Below are positions 17,453 through 24,597 of a stretch of DNA of 38,476 bases, one piece after another. Under the pieces are notes generated by a model. It worked only from the letters and a program-made list of their open reading frames with translations, was not told the DNA's origin and searched no databases. Each line of letters opens with the position of its first letter. Position 1 is the first letter of the stretch. The translations under genes and the position numbers were made by a program. The DNA is from Chromatiales bacterium (GTDB lineage: Bacteria; Pseudomonadota; Gammaproteobacteria; Steroidobacterales; Woeseiaceae): positions 1 through 38,476 of the forward strand of contig SHLT01000014.1 in NCBI GenBank assembly GCA_004282875.1, in the 5' to 3' direction.

Positions 17453-19811
17453 CGCGCGCAAGGATGTCACGGGCCTGAATGGCGCCACGGCGCCGCTCGC
17501 TGAGCGTCTGCTGTTCGGGAACCGCGTTGTGGTGATCGTGGTCTTCGCGCTGCTGACACTGTTTTTCGGTTACCAGGCACTGCAATTGAGGCCCGACGCC
17601 AGCTTCGAGAAGATGATCCCGACGTCGCATCCCTTTATCCAGAACTACCTGGATAACCGCGCGGACCTCGCGAGCCTCGGCAACTCGATTCGCATCATCG
17701 TCGAGACAACCGACGGAGACATCTTCGACAAGGAGTTCCAGGAAGCACTGCAGCAGATCAACGATGAGGTGTTCTACATCGCGGGCGTCGACCGCGCCGG
17801 GCTGCAGTCGATCTGGACACCGAATATTCGCTGGAGCGAGGTCACTGAAGAGGGTTTCCGCGGCGGTACGGTAATTCCAAACGCCTACGACGGGTCACCG
17901 GGATCACTGGAGCAGCTCCGGGCGAACGTCCTGCGCTCCGGACAGGTCGGCCGCCTCGTCGCCAACAACTTCAGGTCGGCAACAATCATCGCACCGCTGA
18001 CTGACACCAACCCTGAAACCGGCGAACGGCTCGACTACCGGGACTTCTCGGCGAGTATCGAGCGCCTGGTCCGCGACAAGTACGAGACCGACACGATAAA
18101 GATCCGCGTCACGGGATTTGCAAAGATCGTCGGTGATCTCATCGAAGGCGCCACGCAGGTGGCTCTGTTCTTCGCGGTTGCGTTTATCATTACCAAAGTC
18201 CTGCTGCTGTTGTACTCGCGCTGCTACTGGGCAACGCTGATACCGCTGCTGTGTTCAACCATCGCCGTCGTCTGGCAGCTCGGACTACTGCGCACGATGG
18301 GCTTCGGCCTCGACCCGTATTCGATGCTCGTGCCCTTCCTGGTCTTCGCCATCGGCATCAGTCACGGCGTACAGATCATCAACAATGTTGCGGCGCGCTT
18401 CTTCTTCGGCGTCGGCGCACTGTGGTCTGCACGGCGTGCCTTCAGAGCACTTTATATCGCCGGTTTCATTGCACTCATTTCGGACGGCATCGGTTTCCTG
18501 ACGCTCATGGTCATCGAAATCCCGGTTATCCAGGAGCTGGCGCTGACCGCGAGCATCGGCGTTGCTGTACTGATTTTTACCAACCTGTTGCTCATGCCGG
18601 TACTGCTGTCCTACACAGGACTCACCAACTACTGCATGACCTACGTCAAGCAGCGGCAGGAAAATCCGTCCCGGCTGTGGCCGTTCGTCGCGCGCTTCGC
18701 CAAGCCGCCGTTCGCCCCCGCGACCATCGTGGTCGCCCTCGCGCTGTTCGCCGTCGGCATCTATGGCAGCAAGGACCTGCGCATTGGCGACCTGGACCCG
18801 GGAGCGCCTGAGCTTCGTCCAGACTCGCGCTACAACCTCGACAACGCCTACCTGACCGGCAACTACTCCACGAGCACTGACGTCTTCGTCACGATGGTTG
18901 AGACGGCGCCGCAGGCATGCGGGAACTACGAGACCGTGGCCGCGATCGATCGCTTCCAGGAGGTCATGCGCGACACGCCGGGAGTGCAATCAGTCATTTC
19001 CCTGGTCAACATTTCGAAACGCGTGACCATGGCCATGAACGAGGGCAACCCGAAGTGGCACACGCTAAGCCGCAATCGCTACATCCTCAATAACTCCCTG
19101 GCGCTTGTGCCGAGCAACCTGATCAACACGGACTGCAGCATGGTCCCGGTACTGATCTTCCTGAACGATCACAAGGCAGAGACCCTGCGGGCCGTGGTAG
19201 AAGACATCGAAGCCTTTGCCGACCAGTACAACAGTGAGGAAATCCAGTTCCTGCTTGCGGCCGGTAATTCGGGCATCGAGTCGGCGACGAACATCGTCAT
19301 CAGCAAGGCCCAGTATCAGATGCTGGCACTCGTGTATGGCGTCGTGAGTTTCCTCGTATTTCTCACGTTCCGCAGCTGGCGCCCCGTGCTGTGTATCGTC
19401 TTGCCGCTGGCCCTTACTTCGGTACTTGGTCAGGCGCTCATGGCTTATCTCGGTATCGGCGTGAAAGTCGCTACCCTGCCCGTCATCGCGCTGGGTGTCG
19501 GTATCGGCGTCGACTACGGCATCTATATCTACAGCAAGATGGACACCTACCTGAAGCGTGGCACTGAAGTGTATGCGTCCTACGTCAAAACCCTGCAGAC
19601 GACCGGTATGGCCGTCGGGTTCACCGGCATCACGCTGGCTATTGGCGTAGGCACCTGGATCTTCTCGCCCATCAAGTTCCAGGCCGACATGGGGCTGATG
19701 CTCACGTTCATGTTCCTGTGGAACATGCTCGGCGCACTGACCCTGCTACCGGCGCTGGCACATTACCTCGTCGTACCGGACCGCACAGCGGCCACGATGG
19801 AATCCCCCTAA
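17445..19811 (+). CDS. RND/MMPL family exporter
   Basis: 788 residues from the ATG at 17445 (MSDARKDV), which overlaps the preceding stop by 8 bases; an in-frame GTG at 17367 lies deep inside that gene and is less likely. The layout is the RND duplication: one membrane segment (~28-50), a large periplasmic domain, five segments (about 225-400), segment seven near 430, a second periplasmic domain, and five final segments. The motif LGVGIGVDYGIYIYSK in the second half is diagnostic of the MMPL/SSD-like branch; its first-half counterpart is VFAIGISHGVQI. It is powered by the proton gradient and probably moves lipids or other hydrophobic compounds with the three genes before it. Confidence 0.9.
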   Translation: MSDARKDVTGLNGATAPLAERLLFGNRVVVIVVFALLTLFFGYQALQLRPDASFEKMIPTSHPFIQNYLDNRADLASLGNSIRIIVETTDGDIFDKEFQEALQQINDEVFYIAGVDRAGLQSIWTPNIRWSEVTEEGFRGGTVIPNAYDGSPGSLEQLRANVLRSGQVGRLVANNFRSATIIAPLTDTNPETGERLDYRDFSASIERLVRDKYETDTIKIRVTGFAKIVGDLIEGATQVALFFAVAFIITKVLLLLYSRCYWATLIPLLCSTIAVVWQLGLLRTMGFGLDPYSMLVPFLVFAIGISHGVQIINNVAARFFFGVGALWSARRAFRALYIAGFIALISDGIGFLTLMVIEIPVIQELALTASIGVAVLIFTNLLLMPVLLSYTGLTNYCMTYVKQRQENPSRLWPFVARFAKPPFAPATIVVALALFAVGIYGSKDLRIGDLDPGAPELRPDSRYNLDNAYLTGNYSTSTDVFVTMVETAPQACGNYETVAAIDRFQEVMRDTPGVQSVISLVNISKRVTMAMNEGNPKWHTLSRNRYILNNSLALVPSNLINTDCSMVPVLIFLNDHKAETLRAVVEDIEAFADQYNSEEIQFLLAAGNSGIESATNIVISKAQYQMLALVYGVVSFLVFLTFRSWRPVLCIVLPLALTSVLGQALMAYLGIGVKVATLPVIALGVGIGVDYGIYIYSKMDTYLKRGTEVYASYVKTLQTTGMAVGFTGITLAIGVGTWIFSPIKFQADMGLMLTFMFLWNMLGALTLLPALAHYLVVPDRTAATMESP

Positions 19812-19850
19812 TAGGCCATCAATAACGGTCGCGAGTCGACGACATGGCAT

Positions 19851-19869
19851 TTGTGAACAACTGTCACAA
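19851..19869. promoter_or_regulatory. Palindrome upstream of the dodecin gene (candidate operator)
   Basis: TTGTGA at 19851-19856 and its reverse complement TCACAA at 19864-19869 flank a 7-base spacer. It looks like a CRP/FNR-type site (TGTGA-N6-TCACA) but the spacer is one base too long. It lies about 100 bases before the dodecin start in a 158-base gap. Downstream in the same gap, TGCAAC and GTTGCA (19924-19940) could form a small leader hairpin. Confidence 0.4.
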
Positions 19870-19969
19870 TTGCCCGCACGCCATTGTTCGTCAGGGCCAT
19901 GCCCCCCAGAATGCACAGCACGATGCAACAGCGCGTTGCAGCAACCGTGCTTATTTTCTGGAGGAAGTC

Positions 19970-20170
19970 ATGTCAGTAGCAAAAGTCGCCGAGATCTCGG
20001 CAACGTCGTCAAAGAGTTTCGAAGACGCAGTTAACACCGGCCTTGATCGTGCCAGCAAGACGATCGACAACATCGAAGGCGCGTGGGTGAAGGATATGAA
20101 GGTCCGCGTCAAGAACGGCAAGGTCAAAGAGTATCGCGTCAACATGAAACTCACTTTCGTTCTTCGCTAA
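19970..20170 (+). CDS. Dodecin, flavin-binding storage protein
   Basis: 66 residues. The start ATG at 19970 follows a good GGAGG ribosome binding site; an in-frame ATG at 19844 would add 42 residues with no dodecin similarity. The sequence follows the dodecin pattern: SFEDAVNTGLDRASKTI helix, then a tryptophan (W39) and the strand pair VKDMKVRVKNGKVKEY and NMKLTFVLR. Dodecins assemble into dodecamers that bind riboflavin, lumichrome or FMN between stacked tryptophans, and are thought to buffer free flavin in the cytosol. Two small genes follow on the same strand (gaps of 24 and 47 bases). Confidence 0.92.
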   Translation: MSVAKVAEISATSSKSFEDAVNTGLDRASKTIDNIEGAWVKDMKVRVKNGKVKEYRVNMKLTFVLR

Positions 20171-20194
20171 GAACCCAACAGGCAGGAGATCGAA

Positions 20195-20788
20195 ATGTCA
20201 TCCCTAATGGATATGCTTACGTCGTCGCTGGACGACAACGCCGTCGCAACCATCGGCCAGCAACTCGGCAAGGATAGTGCGACCACGAAGAGCGCGATCA
20301 AATCCGCGCTGCCCATGCTCCTGGGAGCGCTGCAAAAGAGCACTCAACAGGACAACGGTGAGGGGCTGGCACAGGCCCTGGCACAGAAGCACGACGGCCG
20401 CGTACTCGACAACGTTGCCGGCTTTCTCTCACAGGACGACGGCAAGGACGGCGCGGGCATTCTTCGCCACATCCTGGGTTCCAAACAGGGTGTCGCGGAA
20501 GCCGCATTGCAGTCTGCCGCCGGCGTCGACAAGAACCAGGCCGAAAGCCTGCTGACACGACTTGCACCGCTGGTGCTCGGCGCCGTCGGCAAGGCCAAGG
20601 CTGGCAGCAACACCCAGGGTAGCGACCTCACACAGATGCTGAATCGTGAAACGAAGGACATCGAGGCGCGCAGCCCCGGCGTCATGTCGGCACTTTCCGG
20701 AATGCTCGACGCCGATGGCGACGGCGACACGGATCTTGGCGACTTGCTGAAACTCGGCTCCGGGAAACTCGGCGGCCTGTTTCGTTAA
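20195..20788 (+). CDS. DUF937 family protein with a C-terminal EF-hand-like loop
   Basis: 197 residues, helical, cytosolic, with the DUF937/YidB-like opening (QLGKDSATTKSAIKSALPMLLGAL) and a repeated version of it at AGVDKNQAESLLTRLAPLVLGAV. Function of the family is unknown. Residues 172-183 read DADGDGDTDLGD, with Asp at positions 1, 3, 5, 7, 9 and 12 and Gly at 6, a near-ideal EF-hand or dockerin-like calcium loop. The protein ends in a glycine/leucine tail. It is preceded by AGGAGAT eight bases before the ATG and lies 24 bases after the dodecin stop. Confidence 0.82.
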   Translation: MSSLMDMLTSSLDDNAVATIGQQLGKDSATTKSAIKSALPMLLGALQKSTQQDNGEGLAQALAQKHDGRVLDNVAGFLSQDDGKDGAGILRHILGSKQGVAEAALQSAAGVDKNQAESLLTRLAPLVLGAVGKAKAGSNTQGSDLTQMLNRETKDIEARSPGVMSALSGMLDADGDGDTDLGDLLKLGSGKLGGLFR

Positions 20789-20835
20789 GCACCCCTATCA
20801 ACTCAACCAAAGATCAGAAAAGAAAGGACAGAACA

Positions 20836-21243
20836 ATGGCAAAAAGTATTGAATCAATCGAGGGCATTGGCCCGAAACTCGGCAAGGCGCTGCGGGCAGC
20901 CGGCATCCGGTCCGTTGGTGGGCTGCTGAAAGCGGGCGCTGACAAGAAGTCGCGGGCGGCGCTTGCGGAGACGACAGGTATTAGCGAAAAGCGCATTCTC
21001 AAGTGCGTCAACATGGCTGACCTGTTTCGTATTAACGGCGTAGCCAGCCAGTACGCAGAACTTCTTGAGTGCGCCGGCGTTGATACGGTCAAGGAACTGA
21101 AGCACCGGAACGCCGAGAACCTCGCGGCCAAGATGGCCGAGGTCAATGACGCCAAGAACCTGGTCCGCCGCCCGCCGTCCGCAGCAGTCGTAAGCGACTG
21201 GGTAGCGCAGGCGAAGAAGCTGCCTGGTGTGGTGACCTACTGA
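20836..21243 (+). CDS. DUF4332 helix-hairpin-helix protein
   Basis: 135 residues. It opens with SIEGIGPKLGKALRAAGIRSVGGLL, a helix-hairpin-helix motif, and has a second similar unit at FRINGVASQYAELLECAGVDTVKEL, the paired pattern of DUF4332. Such motifs usually contact nucleic acid, but no activity is known for this family. A strong AGAAAGGA ribosome binding site precedes the ATG. It is the last gene of the dodecin group; a hairpin terminator follows ten bases after the stop. Confidence 0.83.
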   Translation: MAKSIESIEGIGPKLGKALRAAGIRSVGGLLKAGADKKSRAALAETTGISEKRILKCVNMADLFRINGVASQYAELLECAGVDTVKELKHRNAENLAAKMAEVNDAKNLVRRPPSAAVVSDWVAQAKKLPGVVTY

Positions 21244-21252
21244 TAGTCGACG

Positions 21253-21284
21253 ACAGCCCCGCTATTTCTGAGCGGGGCTGTATT
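21253..21284 (+). terminator. Intrinsic terminator after the dodecin group
   Basis: ACAGCCCCGCT (21253-21263) pairs perfectly with AGCGGGGCTGT (21271-21281) across a 7-base loop. The following tract (ATTCGTCT) is only moderately T-rich, so termination may be partial. Confidence 0.75.
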
Positions 21285-21312
21285 CGTCTATCGCCTTAGA
21301 AGGAGATGCAAC

Positions 21313-22779
21313 ATGGATTTCACGACAATCTTTGAGTCGCTACAGGCAACGCTGGGCAATACGCTGCCTACCTTGCTCGCCGCCCTGGGTATTCTCACAG
21401 TTGGCTGGCTCGTAGCCGTGGTGTTCCGCGCGGGTACGCGGCGCTTACTCGACATGGCCAATCTGAATGAGCGAATCGCGAGCAACACGGACAGCGAGAT
21501 CGATGCCGAGTCCTGGGGCGCCACCGGCGTTTTCTGGGTGGTTATGTTCCTCGTCCTTATTGCATTCTTCAATGTACTCGACCTGGAGATTGTCTCCGAA
21601 CCATTGCGTGCGCTGGTTACCAAGGTGTTCGAGTTCGGACCGAGCCTGTTCGCAGGCGCAGTCCTCGCGCTATTGGCCTGGGTATTGGCAAATGTGGTGC
21701 GTTCGCTGACGACGAAGGCGCTGTCCAAGACGACGCTTGACGAGAAAGTCAGCGCAGCTGCCGAAATGAAACCGGTTAGCGACAGTATTGGCGATGTCCT
21801 TTACTGGCTGATCATGCTGATGTTCCTGCCAGCGATTCTCGGCACCCTGAAAATGGACGGCCTCCTCGTCCCCGTACAAGGCATGGTCGACAAGATCCTC
21901 GGCATGCTCCCGAATATATTCGCCGCGGCGGTCATCGGCCTGGTGGGCTGGTTTGTCGCCCGCATACTGCGTGACCTCGTACAGAACTTGCTCCAGGTTG
22001 TCGGCTTCGATCGCCTTGGTGAGAAAGCGGGCCTGAGCGGCAACGTCAGCCTCTCGCAGCTAAGCGGTCTGCTGGTATTTGTATTTGTCTTTGTCCCGGC
22101 ATTGGTCGCAGCTCTGAATACGTTGCAGATCGAGGCGGTCTCAGGACCTGCGACGCAAATGCTCAGCGCATTCATGGCCGCAATACCCGACATCTTTGCT
22201 GCCGTAATCATACTCAGCATCGCGTTCGTCATTGCGCGATTCCTCTCCAGCCTGGTTTCTCGCATGCTCGATGGACTTGGCGCCAACGATCTTCCGGAAA
22301 AAATCGGAATTGCATCCACGAAAGCCGACGGTTTCTACCTGTCGCACTTCGTGGGCCGCGTGGTTAGCGTGTTTATCATGCTGTTCGCCGGTGTGGAGGC
22401 CGCCAATCGACTCGGATTCGCGCAGGTTTCGGACCTGGTCTCAACGTTGATCGAGTTCGCCGGACAAGTACTGCTCGGCGGGATTATCCTGGCTGCCGGC
22501 TTCTGGATCGCTGGCATCGCTCATGCTGCTGTCATCCGCGTCAGCGGTGAGTCCGCAACCGGTCTCGCGGGAATTCTGCGAGCCGCTATCCTCGGACTTG
22601 TCCTGGCGATGGGCCTGCGCGCGATGGGCATAGCTGATGATATCGTCAACCTGGCGTTTGGACTCGTGCTTGGCTCGATCGCCGTTGCGTTTGCACTGTC
22701 GTTCGGCCTCGGCGGCCGCGAGGCTGCCGGCAAGCAAATGGAACACTGGCTCTCGCAACTTCGTAAGGATGGCGACTAG
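21313..22779 (+). CDS. CmpX-like TM-helix-repeat membrane protein (mechanosensitive-channel related)
   Basis: 488 residues. Five repeats of a conserved membrane helix are visible, each with a P/G-x-hydrophobic-A-x-x-hydrophobic-G/A-x-x-A pattern, for example LPTLLAALGILTVGWLVA, GPSLFAGAVLALLAWVLA, LPNIFAAAVIGLVGWFVA and IPDIFAAVIILSIAFVIA. This is the TM_helix family that includes Pseudomonas CmpX, usually annotated with MscS-type channels. I see no MscS beta domain at the C terminus, so channel activity is not certain. An AAGGAG ribosome binding site lies seven bases before the ATG. The next gene (Hpt) starts 15 bases downstream, so it may be co-transcribed with the phosphorelay genes. Confidence 0.85.
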   Translation: MDFTTIFESLQATLGNTLPTLLAALGILTVGWLVAVVFRAGTRRLLDMANLNERIASNTDSEIDAESWGATGVFWVVMFLVLIAFFNVLDLEIVSEPLRALVTKVFEFGPSLFAGAVLALLAWVLANVVRSLTTKALSKTTLDEKVSAAAEMKPVSDSIGDVLYWLIMLMFLPAILGTLKMDGLLVPVQGMVDKILGMLPNIFAAAVIGLVGWFVARILRDLVQNLLQVVGFDRLGEKAGLSGNVSLSQLSGLLVFVFVFVPALVAALNTLQIEAVSGPATQMLSAFMAAIPDIFAAVIILSIAFVIARFLSSLVSRMLDGLGANDLPEKIGIASTKADGFYLSHFVGRVVSVFIMLFAGVEAANRLGFAQVSDLVSTLIEFAGQVLLGGIILAAGFWIAGIAHAAVIRVSGESATGLAGILRAAILGLVLAMGLRAMGIADDIVNLAFGLVLGSIAVAFALSFGLGGREAAGKQMEHWLSQLRKDGD

Positions 22780-22794
22780 CAGCCCGATTCCCGT

Positions 22795-23172
22795 ATGCCT
22801 CTGTTACCTTGGCACGTAACACGAGCGCTTACAGAGACCGGACGAAACGTTGAAGTGGTGAATGGCGTGAACCCGAAGAAAACTATTCCAATAGAAATAG
22901 CCGACCCGTTTGCGCGCAAGCTGGTCGGTCAGTATCTCGAAAATCGCGAGAGCGATATTCAGAAGCTGCGAGAGGCGCTCCGGCTTCATGACTTCGATGC
23001 GATTCGCGTAACCGGCCACAACCTGTTCGGCTCGGGGTCGGCCTATGGTCTGGACGAGGTGTCGCGAATTGGCGCGCGCCTCGAACAGGCCGCCAGCGAG
23101 CAGGGTTCCGAAGAAATATGCCGCCTCGTCGCCGAGCTGGCCGACTACCTGCGCGACGTCGATGTGCACTAG
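22795..23172 (+). CDS. Stand-alone histidine phosphotransfer (Hpt) protein
   Basis: 125 residues if the ATG at 22795 is used. No ribosome binding site is evident there, and GTG codons at 22855 and 22858 are possible starts that still keep the whole domain. The four-helix Hpt pattern begins near residue 33; the phospho-acceptor is H75 in VTGHNLFGSGSAYG (codon 23017-23019), followed by the usual small residues and the helix LDEVSRIGARLEQAA. Hpt proteins pass phosphate between the receiver of a hybrid kinase and a response regulator. A hybrid kinase (26813-28363) and a DNA-binding regulator (23272-23973) in the same gene group are the natural partners. Confidence 0.88.
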   Translation: MPLLPWHVTRALTETGRNVEVVNGVNPKKTIPIEIADPFARKLVGQYLENRESDIQKLREALRLHDFDAIRVTGHNLFGSGSAYGLDEVSRIGARLEQAASEQGSEEICRLVAELADYLRDVDVH

Positions 23173-23271
23173 CGCACAAAACGGATCGGCAATTCGATGT
23201 AATGTTCTGTGAATTGCTAAGTACTTGTGCACCATCGCGGTATACTCATGCGGCAGCCCGAGGGCATGCGC

Positions 23272-23973
23272 ATGGGGGTTATATTGCGAGTCGCGATACT
23301 TGAGGACGATGCCGATCAGGCCGAATTGACGCGCCGCTGGCTGACCAACGCCGAATACTCGGTCGACTGTTACCCGGATGCCGGCAGTTTTCTCCGGGCT
23401 GTTCGACGCGAAAGCTTTGATCTGTATGTGCTCGACTGGGTGCTACCGGACCTGAGCGGCATCGAAGTTCTGCAAAAATTGCGTGCCGAGATGGCCGACT
23501 TTACACCGGCTGTCATTGCTACGGCGAAGAACGAAGAGCAGAGCATCGTTCGAGGTCTTGAGGCCGGTGCGGACGACTACCTGGTCAAACCAATCAGGCA
23601 GGCCGAACTCGTCGCCAGGCTTGGCGCAATATATCGTCGTGCCGGCATCGTGCCTGGCGGCAATCAACTCGAGGTGTCGCCGTACTCGTTGAACACGAGC
23701 GGTAAGTCGATTGAGTTACGCGGCGACGCCATTAACCTGACGAACAGGGAGTTCGAGCTCGCGTATTTCCTGTTTCGGAATGCCGGGAAAATGTTGTCGC
23801 GCAGCCATATCCTCGAGACAATCTGGGGAATAGACAACAAGTCTGTATCGACCCGGACAGTAGACACACACATGAGTCGCCTGCGCAAGAAACTCGACCT
23901 GTGCGACGAAAATGGCTGGAAACTATCGGCGATATACCAACACGGCTATCGACTGGAGAGAATCAATAGTTAG
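23272..23973 (+). CDS. OmpR-family response regulator
   Basis: 233 residues from the ATG at 23272 (MGVILRVAILEDD), chosen because CGAGGG lies about seven bases upstream; ATGs at 23248 and 23266 are in frame. The receiver domain has acidic pair D12-D13, phospho-acceptor D55 (DLYVLDWVLPD), a conserved threonine in IATAKN and lysine in YLVKP. Residues ~130-230 are a winged helix of the OmpR/PhoB class (LTNREFELAYFLFRNAGKMLSRSHILETIWG, then RTVDTHMSRLRKKL). It is expected to bind tandem direct repeats on DNA once phosphorylated. It follows the Hpt gene by 99 bases, a gap holding a TATACT box at 23241-23246, so it may have its own promoter. Confidence 0.92.
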   Translation: MGVILRVAILEDDADQAELTRRWLTNAEYSVDCYPDAGSFLRAVRRESFDLYVLDWVLPDLSGIEVLQKLRAEMADFTPAVIATAKNEEQSIVRGLEAGADDYLVKPIRQAELVARLGAIYRRAGIVPGGNQLEVSPYSLNTSGKSIELRGDAINLTNREFELAYFLFRNAGKMLSRSHILETIWGIDNKSVSTRTVDTHMSRLRKKLDLCDENGWKLSAIYQHGYRLERINS

Positions 23974-24012
23974 AGCAACCCTGAGAGGTGGTTGCCAGAG
24001 GAAGAGAAGAGC

Positions 24013-24573
24013 ATGGCAAAGAAGCAAACTCGAAAGGCACCCGAGGTAGACCTCGATACTACTGAGGGCAATGTCGACAAGATCCGTGAGATCCTCTTCG
24101 GTGGGCAAATGCGCGACTACGAGCAGCGATTCGCCGATCTCGAAGATCGATTAACTCGCAGCATTGAAGTCATGTCCAAGAACCTGGAAAAGCGCGTCGA
24201 TCGGCTTGATACCTACGCGAAGCGCGAACTGGACAAGCTGGGCGACCAGTTCAAGGAAGAGCGGCAGGCGCGCCGCAAAGACGAAAAGTCGAGTGCCCGG
24301 GAACTCAAGGAACTATCGAAGCAAGTGGAATCCTGGTGCGCCGAGCTCGAGGAAGGAATCGAATCCGAGTCACAGACGCTGCGCCGCAGCCTGCAGGAGC
24401 AAAGCGAAGAACTGTCGGGCATGGTCAGTGACGTGCACGACCAGCTGAGCAAGTCTCTAAGCGGCGAAACCCGCAACCTCGCGGATGCAAAACTCGCCCG
24501 CGAAGACATGGCCGATCTGCTCGCGGAAATGGCCTTGCGACTCAAGAAGGATCTGAAGCTGCCTGACGCTTAG
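24013..24573 (+). CDS. Coiled-coil protein of the GTPase operon
   Basis: 186 residues from the ATG at 24013, which follows a GAGGAAGAGAAG purine run; an in-frame TTG at 23992 is less likely. After a basic tail, residues 24-40 read IREILFGGQMRDYEQRF, and from about 40 to 175 the protein is almost pure heptad coiled coil, rich in Glu, Lys and Arg, with one cysteine and one tryptophan (VESWCAEL). No signal peptide or membrane segment, so cytosolic. The L-x-E-L-L-F-G-like motif recurs at the very N terminus of the OmpA protein encoded 24 bases downstream, which suggests a shared binding surface. No function is known to me; a scaffold between signalling partners is a guess. Confidence 0.8.
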   Translation: MAKKQTRKAPEVDLDTTEGNVDKIREILFGGQMRDYEQRFADLEDRLTRSIEVMSKNLEKRVDRLDTYAKRELDKLGDQFKEERQARRKDEKSSARELKELSKQVESWCAELEEGIESESQTLRRSLQEQSEELSGMVSDVHDQLSKSLSGETRNLADAKLAREDMADLLAEMALRLKKDLKLPDA

Positions 24574-24597
24574 GCGGGGATCTTTTGCGATACGCCA

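Noticed and set aside
19851-19869. Canonical CRP site
   Set aside because: The spacer is 7 bases, not 6; kept only as an unassigned palindrome.
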